Shown: positions 25,389 through 34,630, numbered from the stretch's first letter. The stretch is 50,839 nucleotides of DNA from Planctomycetota bacterium (GCA_029260825.1 JAJDCM010000404.1:1-50839), one strand, 5' to 3'. The notes: a model not told the origin generated them from the letters alone. Numbers and translations: made by a program.

Positions 25389-25794
25389 CACCAACATCGT
25401 CGTCTCGGGGTTGCTCTCTCCCAAGGGCGCACCCGGGAGGCTTGTGCGTGCATGGCTGGACGGGCGGTACGACCTGATCACGTCGGAGGAACAGCTCGAC
25501 GAGCTTCGCCGCGTGCTGGGCTATGAGCATCTGAAGCCACTGATCAACCCGGCCCAGGCGCGCGACTTTGTCGAGAACGTGAACGCGCTCGCGATCGTGG
25601 CCGTCGATCTGCCAACGCTCGACGTCTCGCCCGATCCAGACGACAACGTGATCCTTGCCACCGCCGTCGCCGGCGACGCTGAGGCGGTGGTGTCAGGAGA
25701 CAAGGGTGACGTGCTATCACTCGGTGAGGTCGAAGGCATCCCGATCATCACCGCACGTCAGGCCGTCGAGCGCCTTGGGTTAGGAGAAGACTGA
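25372..25794 (+). CDS. PIN-domain ribonuclease toxin
   Basis: 140 residues from a GTG at 25372 inside the antitoxin gene. It has the PIN nuclease pattern of acidic residues: D6 in LLLDTNIV, E40 in SEEQLDEL, D90/D91 in DPDDNVILATAV, and D110/D113 in VSGDKGDVL. These coordinate Mg ions for RNA cleavage in VapC-like toxins. The family is the group often annotated as putative toxin-antitoxin system toxin component, PIN family. All acidic positions are present, so the toxin should be active unless neutralised by the upstream antitoxin. Confidence 0.9.
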   Translation: MRLLLDTNIVVSGLLSPKGAPGRLVRAWLDGRYDLITSEEQLDELRRVLGYEHLKPLINPAQARDFVENVNALAIVAVDLPTLDVSPDPDDNVILATAVAGDAEAVVSGDKGDVLSLGEVEGIPIITARQAVERLGLGED

Positions 25795-26100
25795 CCTTTC
25801 TCCCCCCAACCCGCAATTGGACAACCGGCGTCGATCTATGGCATCGATGACGGATGTACGGAACACTCAAAGGAAGAACGCACGCCTCCACGCTCTCAAT
25901 GCGATGGAAGGTCGTTTCCGGCCCATCGACTCCGAAGGAGTCGGGCCCGAGCAATCGACCGGGCCACAAGATGAAGTTCAGGCCGACGATACGACCGAGG
26001 TTCCGCCGCCGCTACGCGCGTCCGAAAGGCTGATCCCCCCCACCGAGATCCTGATCTGGCTCGCAGAACAGGCACTGGCGAACATCGCTGGCCCTTCTTC
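25795..26100. other. Unassigned stretch between PIN toxin and right 313-bp repeat
   Basis: A plus-strand frame from about 25817 (TTG) or 25850 (ATG) runs into the 313-bp repeat and stops at 26171-26173. The part before the repeat reads MTDVRNTQRKNARLHALNAM and later PPTEILIWLAEQALANIAG. It lacks a clear ribosome-binding site and matches no family I know. It may be the 5' remnant of a gene cut by the duplication, or non-coding. Confidence 0.35.
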
Positions 26101-26413
26101 TCAAGCAGTGGTTCGTGTCCGCCCAAGGAGCTCCTCGGGGTCTACTCCTAATTTTTTAGGAGAAATTGCTTGAAGGATGGGCCAGACACTCCTAATGTTT
26201 TAGGTGTTGTTGATCTTGTTCCTCGGAAAACTGGCGTGGGAGAACCATCATGCAGACGTTCATGGTCTCGTTGATGATGCTTTTGATGAGTGGTGGTCTT
26301 GGTTCACCCAGAGGGGAGCGATGGCCCAGGCCGGATGAGAGAATCCAGTGCGGACCTCTTACTCTTGAAGTGTATGTCAGTCGCACCGCCCATCTATTTC
26401 ATGTTGTCGATCA
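26101..26413 (+). repeat. 313-bp direct repeat, right copy
   Basis: Gap-free match to 24140-24452 with about 14 substitutions, offset 1961 bases. It ends at codon 55 of the intact metallopeptidase gene. Most differences are transitions, which fits drift after an old duplication rather than a fresh one. Confidence 0.95.
26145..26207 (+). promoter_or_regulatory. Twin palindromes upstream of the metallopeptidase gene
   Basis: CTCCTAA and TTAGGAG arms (26145-26162, centre TTTT) and ACTCCTAATGTTTTAGGTGT (26188-26207) are the right-copy counterparts of the sites at 24184-24246. The palindromic arms are conserved between copies although the loop base and several bases between the two sites have changed. 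That suggests selection on the arms, though the total number of differences is small. Confidence 0.5.
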
Positions 26414-27629
26414 GATCTCAGCCTGGGACAACGCATGCCACGGACAGTATCGACGGAACATGAAGCTCTCCGAAAAGGACGAGGAGATGCTTGCCCGTCA
26501 CTCCAAGATTCGCCAGTACAAGCGGTGGGGACAGGGCCTTGAAGAGACGTTCTACACTCCGCTTTCCCTATCAGATGCGCTCCGGGCGGGAAAGAAGGCC
26601 GGTCGTTTGACCGCCGAGGAGGCTCAGGTGTTTCTCGAGGTGTTGAAGCACTTTGCTCCTCGAGTCGAACAGCTCTTTTTGGAAAAGAAGGACATCCTCC
26701 ATTCCTCCTTCAAGACTGTCGATCGAAAGACTTTGACCAAGGCCGCCAAGGAGCTTTCACATTTCACTGGCGTTCGTTCCCTCGTTGTCCCTGTCTTCCC
26801 TCTTGCAAGCCCTGAGCCGGGTGGTGGTGGAATGGATGGAGGGCGGCTTCGATGGGAGCTCGATTCGGAGAGAATCAACTTCTCGGTTCTCTTGCACGAG
26901 ATTACCCACGGGTTCTTCATGCCCAGGAATGATCTTCTGGTTGAAGTCGTCAACAATACCGAGGGGCTCGATTTGACTCTGCTCGGGGAAGGGTTCGCCT
27001 ACGCCATGGCGCCCGGTATCTACGACGGTGGCCTCGGGGATAATCTTTCCTACAACGTCACCAAGGATCGCAAGAACAAAGAAGCCTGGGAAGATGAGGG
27101 TTACGGGCGACAACGGATGTTCGCTCTTGGGCTTCGACCCCTCTTCCGTACCGCCCTCACCCAAAGCACCCTGCCCGAGTTTCTTCCCCGAGCTCGAGAT
27201 GTGTTCCTCGCCTTGCGAGAGATCTATGAAGTTCAGCCCGAACCACCGAAATCAGACGGATCTTCCCCACCCAAACTTGTCATCGGCGGACCAGGAAATG
27301 ACGCAGTTCGAGAGAGACTCCGGGGCTCCAGGTTCAGCATGTGGATCCGAAGCTTTAACCATCATGAAGTCAGCTACTCCGATTCCTGGAAAGAAGTCGG
27401 TGAGGGAGATTGGGTCGTGGTTTGCATCTCTGGCGATGACCGGGAGTCTTTTCCGGACTCGCTTTCGTGGATGTTGCCCCTTCCGCAGAAGGATATCTTC
27501 ACGCGCATTCGGGCCGGGAAGACGGTGGCTGAAGAAAAGACGGATGGGGCCCGAGTTGTTCTTCTGGCGGCCCCGAACAGAGAGATGCTAGATGCCCTCA
27601 TTTCAGCAACTCCTCTCCTGAATTTTTGA
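26250..27629 (+). CDS. Exported zinc metallopeptidase (HExxH)
   Basis: 459 residues with a short signal peptide (residues 1-16). The zinc motif HEITH is at 216-220 and a likely third ligand, E247 in LLGEGFAYA, follows 27 residues later, the spacing of gluzincin-type peptidases. The N-terminal 150 residues are helical and charged; the C-terminal part contains the GKTVAEEKTDGARVV and LLAAPNREMLDAL segments. I do not recognise the peptidase family precisely. Its promoter and first 55 codons are duplicated at 24140-24452, so the gene lies at the right edge of the repeat-bounded insert. An upstream pair of palindromes suggests regulation by a dimeric factor. Confidence 0.75.
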   Translation: MQTFMVSLMMLLMSGGLGSPRGERWPRPDERIQCGPLTLEVYVSRTAHLFHVVDQISAWDNACHGQYRRNMKLSEKDEEMLARHSKIRQYKRWGQGLEETFYTPLSLSDALRAGKKAGRLTAEEAQVFLEVLKHFAPRVEQLFLEKKDILHSSFKTVDRKTLTKAAKELSHFTGVRSLVVPVFPLASPEPGGGGMDGGRLRWELDSERINFSVLLHEITHGFFMPRNDLLVEVVNNTEGLDLTLLGEGFAYAMAPGIYDGGLGDNLSYNVTKDRKNKEAWEDEGYGRQRMFALGLRPLFRTALTQSTLPEFLPRARDVFLALREIYEVQPEPPKSDGSSPPKLVIGGPGNDAVRERLRGSRFSMWIRSFNHHEVSYSDSWKEVGEGDWVVVCISGDDRESFPDSLSWMLPLPQKDIFTRIRAGKTVAEEKTDGARVVLLAAPNREMLDALISATPLLNF

Positions 27630-27787
27630 AATGCGGGCCTTCCAGCCCCCCCTGGCCGCCCCCCGTTGTTCTCTGGATCCCTGTCTCCCTTTTGGATACA
27701 ATGCTCGATTAGCTCCGGAGACAATATGAGAGGTCGGGCATGGATACGCCCGTCGGGCTCGTTCGCACCCATGGAAGGGGATCTTTG

Positions 27788-28960
27788 ATGAGTCGTTTCT
27801 TCATACCCAAGCTGAGTCTTTGTTTTCTCGTCGCGGTTTTTGTCACACCGGCCTTCTCGGAGTCCGTGAGTCTTAGCCCGGTGAAAGATACGTCTCTCTT
27901 CTCCAACGGAGATCTGGCCAACGGTTCGGGAAACCATATGTTGGTCGGACTGACCCAGGCCTTCGGTGTTCGTCGAGCTCTCGTGCAATACGATGTCGCG
28001 GGATCACTTCCCCCGGGCTCCATCATTACATCCGTCACTTTTCAGGCCCGGGTGAATCGCTCCCGGAATGCGGTTTCTCAGATTAACCTCCATCGCCTCA
28101 CGTCTGATTGGGGTGAGGGGCCGACCGACGCAACCGGGGCGGAAGGGCAGGGCGCTGCCGCGCTTGCCGGAGATGCAACGTGGGCCCATCGAGTGTTTCC
28201 CACTGATTTTTGGACAACCCCCGGGGGCGACTTTTCTCCCACGGTTAGCGGCACCCGCAATGTGACCGGGAATACAACCTGGTCCTGGAGTTCAACTCCC
28301 CAGATGGTTGCCGATGTTCAGGGCTGGTTTGATGACCCGGCGAACAACTTTGGCTGGATCTTGATCGGAACGGAAACGGGAATCTTCAATGCAAAGCGAA
28401 TGAACACCCGCGTTGCCGTCGTCGAGGCAAATCGTCCCCTCTTGAACGTGGAGTTCATTCCCGGTTGCGTTTATGGAAACGTCAATGAAAACGGAGTGGG
28501 TGGGATCGAAGATGTTCTCACCATCAATGGATCCGTCGGCACCGGTGCCGAACGTCGAGTCAGCGCAAACATCGGTGATCCGATTCAATTCGACCTGGTT
28601 GCCGCCAGTGGTGGACCCTCTGTTGCCGAGTACGTCCTCTGGGTTTGGCCGGGTGACTTGCGCAGTATTCTCGACTTGAATGTGAGCAGTGAACTCATCG
28701 GTTGCACGGTAAACCCGACGCCTTTTGACGGTGCGATGATGCAACAGCCCATCGTTTGCATTCACTCAGCCGGGGCCGATCCGATGTTCTGCGGAACATC
28801 TTCGATCCGAATGTCACCGGTGTCCGCACCATTTACGATCAATCGTATGGGTTTCAATAACGCCAAGTTGTTCACGCTACAGGGGATTCTTCAGGATTCT
28901 ACCGTCACGAACGCGTTTGGATTCAGTGTCAGCAACGCGGTCATTCTTGATGTGAACTGA
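27788..28960 (+). CDS. Exported DNRLRE-domain surface protein
   Basis: 390 residues from ATG 27788, preceded by AAGGGGA; an in-frame ATG at 27740 would add 16 residues without a ribosome-binding site. The signal peptide is about 1-24 (LSLCFLVAVFVTPAFS). Residues 25-220 resemble the DNRLRE/TGF-propeptide-like carbohydrate-binding module: KDTSLFSNGDLANGSG, RRALVQYDV and SSTPQMVADVQGWFDDPANNFGWILIG. The C-terminal 165 residues begin with CVYGNVNENG and contain AEYVLWVWPGD, a beta-rich domain that I associate with exported proteins of uncultured phyla but cannot name. It is likely a cell-surface or secreted adhesion/binding protein. Confidence 0.8.
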   Translation: MSRFFIPKLSLCFLVAVFVTPAFSESVSLSPVKDTSLFSNGDLANGSGNHMLVGLTQAFGVRRALVQYDVAGSLPPGSIITSVTFQARVNRSRNAVSQINLHRLTSDWGEGPTDATGAEGQGAAALAGDATWAHRVFPTDFWTTPGGDFSPTVSGTRNVTGNTTWSWSSTPQMVADVQGWFDDPANNFGWILIGTETGIFNAKRMNTRVAVVEANRPLLNVEFIPGCVYGNVNENGVGGIEDVLTINGSVGTGAERRVSANIGDPIQFDLVAASGGPSVAEYVLWVWPGDLRSILDLNVSSELIGCTVNPTPFDGAMMQQPIVCIHSAGADPMFCGTSSIRMSPVSAPFTINRMGFNNAKLFTLQGILQDSTVTNAFGFSVSNAVILDVN

Positions 28961-28989
28961 TCCGCCTTCGCCCTTCGGGCTTCGGCGGA
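28961..28989 (+). terminator. Hairpin directly after the DNRLRE gene
   Basis: TCCGCC (28961-28966) pairs with GGCGGA (28984-28989), and GCCC (28970-28973) with GGGC (28977-28980). They are separated by symmetrical TTC internal loops and a TTC apex. It starts at the base after the stop codon but lacks a T-run, so termination is likely though not certain. Confidence 0.55.
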
Positions 28990-29068
28990 CTATGTCCGCA
29001 GCGATGGAGAGTCGGGCTTCGCCAATGGAAGTTCGAGCTCAGAGCAACAAGAACCCGTTCGGAGATGG

Positions 29069-30352
29069 TTATCTCTTACCGGGTTTTCCTTTTTCCATCC
29101 AGAGTCCGGTGAGGTGCACCAGGGTCTCCACCGTCTTTTCCATGTTGTTGACTGAAACCCATTCCCGTTTGCTATGGAAATTGTGGGCGCCGGTGAAGAT
29201 GTTGGGAGTAGGAAGCCCCATTGCGGTGAGCACAGCTCCGTCCGTGCCTCCCCGGATGACGTTCTTCTTGGCTTCGAGGCCCGACTTTGCCACGGCTTCA
29301 AGGGCCAGGTCTACGATTTGTGGGCTCTCATTCAGGCGGGGTTTCATGTTGCGGTAGTAGTGTTTGATTTCGATGTCGATCTTGGAACCCGGGTGGCTTT
29401 CCTCGATTTCCGTCGCCCATTTCCGCAACAGGCCTTGCTGCTCCACGAGACCGGATTCTTCAAAGTCACGCAAGATGACGTGAAGAACCGATGTCTCTTC
29501 TTCACTCACGAGGCGGTGGGGGTGGATGTAACCTTCCCTACCTTCGGTTGTTTCGGGTGAAAGCCTGTCTTTGGGGAACTTCTCGATGAACTCGGCCGTG
29601 AGCTTCATGCTGTTGATCATCTTACCCTTGGCGTAGCCCGGGTGGACATTTCTCCCGCGAATGGTGACGGTGGCGGAATCTGCGCAAAACGTCTCGTCTT
29701 CGATTTCGCCCACCGTACTTCCATCGATTGTATAGGCGGCTTCCGCTCCGAACTTCTGGATGTCAAAACAATCCGCCCCCTTCCCGATTTCTTCATCCGA
29801 CGTAAAACCGATCTTGACCGGTCCGTGGAGGATTTCCGGTTGCCGAAGCAAGGTGCAACCGAGGGTCATGATCTCGGCAAGGCCCGCCTTGTTGTCGGCG
29901 CCGAGCAGGGTGGTTCCATCGGTGGTCACGATGGAGTGGCCGATGCAGTCGGCAAGTTCGGGGGTTTCTTTCGGAGAGACAACCTGGGTCTTGTCGTTGG
30001 GAAGAACGATGTCCTCACCCTGGTAGTTGTCATGAACGATGGGCGAGACGTTCTTCCCCGTGACCGCGGGAGATGTATCCACGTGGGCCACAAAACCAAT
30101 TGCCGGTACCTTTCCTCGACGCGGGTGATCCTCCGGGAGATTCTCGGGGATGGTGGCGTACACATAGCCCCGCTCATCGAAAGAGACTTCGGAGGCGCCG
30201 ATTTCAGAAAGCTCGGTCTCCAGCTTGCGAAGAAGGTCGAGTTGTTTGAGGCTAGAGGGACGGGTTGTCGACTCCTCGTCGGATTTGGTGTCAATTCGAC
30301 AGTAGGAGAGAAATCGGTCCAACATTTCCTTGCGATCAATGCGGATGTCCAC
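29069..30352 (-). CDS. pepT: Peptidase T (tripeptide aminopeptidase, M20B)
   Basis: 427 residues, close to the usual 408-415. The family motifs are present in order: FLSYCRIDTKSDE, GFVAHVDTSP (zinc ligand His and Asp), LLGADNKAGLAEIM, FTSDEEIGKGAD (catalytic Glu and ligands), YTIDGSTVGEIEDETF, NVHPGYAKGKMINS, and RGGTDGAVLTAMGLPTPNIF. It removes the N-terminal residue from tripeptides in the cytoplasm using two zinc ions. It begins 17 bases before the end of the upstream HEAT-like gene region, on the same strand, so the two may be co-transcribed although unrelated in function. Confidence 0.95.
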   Translation of the reverse strand: MDIRIDRKEMLDRFLSYCRIDTKSDEESTTRPSSLKQLDLLRKLETELSEIGASEVSFDERGYVYATIPENLPEDHPRRGKVPAIGFVAHVDTSPAVTGKNVSPIVHDNYQGEDIVLPNDKTQVVSPKETPELADCIGHSIVTTDGTTLLGADNKAGLAEIMTLGCTLLRQPEILHGPVKIGFTSDEEIGKGADCFDIQKFGAEAAYTIDGSTVGEIEDETFCADSATVTIRGRNVHPGYAKGKMINSMKLTAEFIEKFPKDRLSPETTEGREGYIHPHRLVSEEETSVLHVILRDFEESGLVEQQGLLRKWATEIEESHPGSKIDIEIKHYYRNMKPRLNESPQIVDLALEAVAKSGLEAKKNVIRGGTDGAVLTAMGLPTPNIFTGAHNFHSKREWVSVNNMEKTVETLVHLTGLWMEKGKPGKR

Positions 30353-30369
30353 GAGAGCAATCTCCGTCT

Positions 30370-31713
30370 TCAGTCGGGTTGTTTGATGGTTACTTCGTTC
30401 AGGTTGTCCCGCAGGGTTTCAAGCCGCCTCTTGGCGATCTGGGCATGGGTGCCAAGAGATGTATTGGTTCCTGTGTCGACCATGAGCTGATCGAGAAGGT
30501 CAATGCGACTATCGAGGTCCGAGCGATACATGCGAAGCTCGCCATCAAACTCCCGATCCCTTCCCGCGGCCTGGTAGCTGGCAAGCCGGGCCTGACGGTC
30601 AACGATGGTGGGGTAGTCGGCCATTCCCGCCACCATGGCAGCTCGCTCCGACTCATCCATGCTTCGGTCAAGAAGCATGTCTCGCAGAGGCTGCATGATG
30701 GCTCCTCCGTGAGAAGACCCGAGAAGTCTCGCCTTCTTGTGGCGCTCCTGGGGGGCACTATGGAACCGGAAGGAGCTCATCATGGCGCTGACGGCGTCGA
30801 CCTCTCCGGACGCGGCAAGTGCCCGCTCAGCTTCGCGAACGAGAATGTCGTTGGTTGATTCCCGGGCCAACCGAGCAAGACCCCGAATGGACTCTGCATT
30901 TGGATGTTCCCGAAGAGCACTCACGATCCACCTGGATGGTGCAAGCTGGGTGAAGTCCTCCGTACCCGTAGCGTCCGGACCGAGGAGGCGATAAGCGGCG
31001 GATTCTAGAGCCTCGGTGAAAAGAGGCGAGTCGGCATTTGAATGCTGAAGCATCCAGACCGCATACCCTGCCTGATGGACATCTTCTGCGTTCGACAGAA
31101 GCCCGGATAGAACGGAATGACTCTGGTTGGAGTCGATCCGGCGAAGAGCCTCCATCAGCGCCACCTTCAGATCGGGAACGATCTGCATCGAGTTTTCGAC
31201 GATGGAAAGTCCTCCCCCGAAGGAGACGTTGTCCATGGAGGAAAGGAGTTCATCGATGGCGGGAACCGCCAGGTCTTTTTGCTCGGTGAGGCGCTGAATG
31301 GCAATGTTGATCTCTCGGGGGTCGGTGTCTTCGTTGAATCCCGAAAGATCTGCCAGGGCCTCCTGAATCGCCGTCAGAGATGCCTCAAGTGTCCAGCCAG
31401 GAATGGGGCCCATTTCCTGTTCTTCACCAGACTGACGGGCGTTTGCGGCATCTTCGAGGGCTGTTTTGGTCCTGGAGCGATCCGGCATCTGGGAGGATTG
31501 GACTTCTTCAACCGGCCCTTCTTGACCCGAATTTTCGGCCTGGGCCGGGTCTAATTCCGGAAGTTCACTGCTGACCTTTCCGAAGAAGATCACGCCGCCG
31601 ACGAACCCCAGGGCCAACACGACGCCGACGGCCAGGACGACGAGAAGAACAGTGGATGAGCTTGATCCGCGCTCTCGGTTCCGTCCTGCGCTTAGCTCTT
31701 GGTCTTTCCGCAT
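30370..31713 (-). CDS. Single-pass membrane protein with HEAT-like helical repeats
   Basis: 447 residues from ATG 31713. The open frame continues upstream to 32367 but that part lies antisense to murJ and is rejected. AAGGAG precedes the chosen start by about 11 bases. Residues 1-18 are charged; 20-45 (STVLLVVLAVGVVLALGFVGGVIFF) form one membrane helix; 50-100 are acidic and disordered-looking. The remaining 340 residues are alpha-helical with recurrent helix pairs (for example PDLKVALMEALRRID, SIRGLARLARESTND, ILVREAERALAASGE) as in HEAT/PBS repeats. Role unknown; a periplasmic protein-binding scaffold is the best guess. Confidence 0.72.
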   Translation of the reverse strand: MRKDQELSAGRNRERGSSSSTVLLVVLAVGVVLALGFVGGVIFFGKVSSELPELDPAQAENSGQEGPVEEVQSSQMPDRSRTKTALEDAANARQSGEEQEMGPIPGWTLEASLTAIQEALADLSGFNEDTDPREINIAIQRLTEQKDLAVPAIDELLSSMDNVSFGGGLSIVENSMQIVPDLKVALMEALRRIDSNQSHSVLSGLLSNAEDVHQAGYAVWMLQHSNADSPLFTEALESAAYRLLGPDATGTEDFTQLAPSRWIVSALREHPNAESIRGLARLARESTNDILVREAERALAASGEVDAVSAMMSSFRFHSAPQERHKKARLLGSSHGGAIMQPLRDMLLDRSMDESERAAMVAGMADYPTIVDRQARLASYQAAGRDREFDGELRMYRSDLDSRIDLLDQLMVDTGTNTSLGTHAQIAKRRLETLRDNLNEVTIKQPD

Positions 31714-31891
31714 CAATGGATGTACTCCTTGGTTCCTCTTGTCCTCTTTGAGGGCTCGAAACGGGTTGAACTGCCGGTCGCGGGTGGCTCGTACGCCGGG
31801 CTTCAGGGTGCTGACGATTGAGGGGGCATTGTAGCAAAGGGATGTCCCTTCAGTTCTGATGGCCAAGTCATGATAGGCTCGTCCGCCCACC

Positions 31892-33565
31892 ATGGAAACT
31901 AGACCCCCTTCAGGATCGAGTCCGGGGAAGACTCCGGATCGTGCGGAACTCGATTCCGGCACGGAAGAAACAAGGCCGTTCCTGCGGTCGGCACGGGTTG
32001 TCAGCCTGTGTACTTTGCTCTCGAGGGTCCTTGGCCTGGTCCGGGATGTCCTGATGGCTCGAGTCTTTGGCGCCGGCCTCATCATGGACGCCTTCGTCAA
32101 CGCCTTTCTCCTCCCGAATCTACTTCGTCGCCTGGTGGGAGAAGGAGCCCTGAGCTCTGCGTTCGTGGCGGTTCTTGGCACTTTTCGCAAAGATGGTGAC
32201 AGGTCAGCCGTCTCCGGGTTCATCAGCGCCGTCTTCACGTTTTCCACCTTCATATTGATGGGAATCACGTTGCTGGGTTTGCTGGTGATCCTCTTCTTCC
32301 CCTCGTCCATGTTCTTTGAGGGGCGGGATCTGGCGAAGATGAACCTGACCCTGGAACTGTCTCTCATCCTGTTCCCCTACGTCCTTTTCGTCTGCTTGCT
32401 GGCCCTCGTAACCGGGGTTCTGAACTCCTGGGGCCGGTTTGCCGCCCCGGCGATTGCCCCCGCCGTGCTGAATGTCTTCTGGGTGGGTGGAGTGGTGCTT
32501 GCCGTCTTCTTTCTTCCGGAGTCAGAGGGAGGGGAGTCGGCGGTCGCCCGGATCAAAGTTGTGGCCGCCGCGATCTTTGCCGGGGGGGTCTTCCAGCTCG
32601 TCATGCAAGCCCCGTCTTTGCAGAAACTGGGACTTCGAATCCGCCCGTCCTTCACCCTTCGAGGAAGCGGACTCGACCGGGTTCTCGCCATGGCCGTTCC
32701 CATTGTTGTCGGCCTTGCACCGACCCAGGTGAACGTCTTCTTTGATCGAGTGATTGCAGAGAATCTGGTCCCGGGGGATGGAGCGGTGTCGGCTCTCTTC
32801 TTCGGGAACCGTTTGATGCAATTTCCCCTCGCTCTCGTGGGGATTGCCATGGGGACTGCTGTGTTCCCGCTTCTGTCATCTCTTGCGGCAAGAAACGAGA
32901 AGCTCGAGCTCAGGACAACCCTGGAAAAGGCCTGTCGCCTTACCTTCTTTTTCGCCGTACCCGCGGGGGTGGGGCTAGTGGTTCTTGGAAAGCCCATCGT
33001 CGACCTACTTTTCCAGCATGGCGAGTTCAACGACATTGCCGTGGGTAGAACGGCGAGCGTGGTCGTTGCCTATTCGTTCGGGATCCCTGCTTTCTGCGGC
33101 CTCCAGATCGTGACCCGCGGCCTCTACGCGGTGGGCCGGCCCGGAGTAGCAAGCCGGGCGGCGCTCTACGCCGTTGGATTCAACATCGGGCTGAACCTGA
33201 TCCTGGTCTTTCCCTTCGGGGAGGCAGGCCTGGCTTTGTCCACCGCGATCACCTCAACGGCCCAGCTCTTCTATTCCTGGTCGCGTCTTTCCCGATTATC
33301 CGGGGGGCTTCGGGGGAAGCGAGTCTTGCGTTCCCTGTTCTTATCCCTTTTGTCGTCTGGTGTTATGGGTGGATCGTGTCTCCTTCTTTCCCTGGTTCTC
33401 CTGCCGACGGATTCGGACGCCGGGGTCATTCTTCGCTCTCTTGCTCTCCTCATGACCGTTGCTGTGGGCGGCTTGATCTACTTCATGATGGCTCACCTTC
33501 TGGCGGCCCCCGAGTCAGAGGAATTGCGAGAGGAGTGGCGAGGTGGCGGAGGACGACCATCTTGA
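31892..33565 (+). CDS. murJ: Lipid II flippase MurJ
   Basis: 557 residues with about fourteen hydrophobic helices, the MviN/MurJ fold. Recognisable segments are LCTLLSRVLGLVRDVLMARVFG (first helix region with conserved Arg residues), AFVNAFLLPNLLRRLVGEGALSSAFV, and GVFQLVMQAPSLQKLG. It moves undecaprenyl-linked peptidoglycan precursor across the inner membrane. About 30 N-terminal residues (SGSSPGKTPDRAELDSGTEE) precede the first helix and are probably disordered, or the true start is downstream. It is divergent from the HEAT-like gene with 178 bases between starts. Confidence 0.92.
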   Translation: METRPPSGSSPGKTPDRAELDSGTEETRPFLRSARVVSLCTLLSRVLGLVRDVLMARVFGAGLIMDAFVNAFLLPNLLRRLVGEGALSSAFVAVLGTFRKDGDRSAVSGFISAVFTFSTFILMGITLLGLLVILFFPSSMFFEGRDLAKMNLTLELSLILFPYVLFVCLLALVTGVLNSWGRFAAPAIAPAVLNVFWVGGVVLAVFFLPESEGGESAVARIKVVAAAIFAGGVFQLVMQAPSLQKLGLRIRPSFTLRGSGLDRVLAMAVPIVVGLAPTQVNVFFDRVIAENLVPGDGAVSALFFGNRLMQFPLALVGIAMGTAVFPLLSSLAARNEKLELRTTLEKACRLTFFFAVPAGVGLVVLGKPIVDLLFQHGEFNDIAVGRTASVVVAYSFGIPAFCGLQIVTRGLYAVGRPGVASRAALYAVGFNIGLNLILVFPFGEAGLALSTAITSTAQLFYSWSRLSRLSGGLRGKRVLRSLFLSLLSSGVMGGSCLLLSLVLLPTDSDAGVILRSLALLMTVAVGGLIYFMMAHLLAAPESEELREEWRGGGGRPS

Positions 33566-33748
33566 AGTCGATCCCGAGGCGGGTTATCTTGGAGGGTTCG
33601 GGTCTTTTGGAAGATCTTCAGAAAATCCAGCGGACTCGAGAGCTTCGGGAAAAGAGGCGAACCTACTGTCTTAGCTTGACTTGCGGGTAGTTTTCGCCGA
33701 TCGGGTGGCGTTTTCACCCAGGTCCTAGATTCCTTCCGTGAGAGCCTG

Positions 33749-34630
33749 ATGGTGGACGACCTCTACAAGGAAATCCTGAATCTTCGGTCCAGCGGACAGC
33801 GGGCTGCCCTGGCCACGGTGGTGTCAACTCGTGGTTCTTCACCGGGGAAAACCGCGATGAAGCTTCTCATTCGTGAGGATGGCACCGCGGTCGGAACCGT
33901 TGGAGGAGGGTGTGTCGAGGCTGACGTCTATGACGCTGCGATCGAGGTGATGCGGGATGAAGAAGCTCGCTTTCTCGAGTTTTCTCTGACGGAAAAGGGC
34001 CTTCCTGGTGGAGGGCTCGTTTGTGGCGGAACGGTTCGTGTTTTTGTAGAGCCTATCGTGAACAAAACGCTTTTGCTTTTCGGAGCCGGACATGTGTCCC
34101 GCGCCTTGTCGCGTGTTGCGGCGGTGGCCGGTTTTTCGGTCATTGTGCTCGATGACCGGGAGTCATTCGCCAGTGAGGAACGATTTCCTGACGCGACCCG
34201 TGTCCAGGTCGTTCCGGATTTTGGTGATGTGCTGGATCATGTGCAACTGACTCAGGATACTTTTGGGGTCATTGTGACTCGAGGACATGATCACGACGAA
34301 CTTGTCCTTCGGCAGGTTCTCGGAAAGCCGCTGGGTTACCTGGGAATGATCGGTAGTCGAGCCAAGATCAAGAAGCTGTTCGGTCAAATGGAGAAGGAAG
34401 GAATCGAGAAAGCCAACCTTGAATTTGTCCACGCCCCGATTGGCCTCGACATCGGCGCCCAAACTCCAGAAGAAATCGCCGTTGCGGTGGTCGCTGAAAT
34501 GATCATGGTCAGGCGGATGGGAGAGGCGAAGGGTTCCGGTCGGATAGCCGGGTCACTTTGTCCGATGCGCGAACAGGAAGAACAGGTTTCGGAAAGTGCT
34601 CCGGCAAGATCCGGGGCGTCCGACGTGTAG
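33749..34630 (+). CDS. XdhC/CoxI-family molybdenum-hydroxylase accessory protein
   Basis: 293 residues. The N-terminal XdhC/CoxI domain contains ALATVVSTRGSSPGKTAMKL and VGTVGGGCVEADV (conserved Cys), and GLVCGGTVRVFVEP. The C-terminal Rossmann domain has LLFGAGHVSRALSRVAA then VTRGHDHDELVLRQVL, GYLGMIGSRAKI, and IGLDIGAQTPEEIAVAVVAE. XdhC proteins bind the molybdenum cofactor and hand it, often sulfurated, to xanthine dehydrogenase or CO dehydrogenase-type enzymes. No such enzyme gene is in the window, so the partner must be elsewhere. Confidence 0.88.
   Translation: MVDDLYKEILNLRSSGQRAALATVVSTRGSSPGKTAMKLLIREDGTAVGTVGGGCVEADVYDAAIEVMRDEEARFLEFSLTEKGLPGGGLVCGGTVRVFVEPIVNKTLLLFGAGHVSRALSRVAAVAGFSVIVLDDRESFASEERFPDATRVQVVPDFGDVLDHVQLTQDTFGVIVTRGHDHDELVLRQVLGKPLGYLGMIGSRAKIKKLFGQMEKEGIEKANLEFVHAPIGLDIGAQTPEEIAVAVVAEMIMVRRMGEAKGSGRIAGSLCPMREQEEQVSESAPARSGASDV

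Noticed and set aside
21921-25794. Integron cassette array with attC sites
   Set aside because: The repeats lack the GTTRRRY and RYYYAAC core boxes in the expected places, and no integrase gene is seen.
25817-26173. A 118-codon frame ending inside the 313-bp repeat
   Set aside because: It has no ribosome-binding site or known domain and its end is formed by duplicated promoter sequence; kept only as a possible remnant.
24140-26413. Insertion sequence with long target duplication
   Set aside because: No transposase frame is present between the copies and 313 bp is far beyond known target-site duplications.
30370-32367. Long N-terminal extension of the HEAT-like gene
   Set aside because: The extra 218 codons lie antisense to murJ and read as basic low-complexity sequence; a ribosome-binding site supports the start at 31713.
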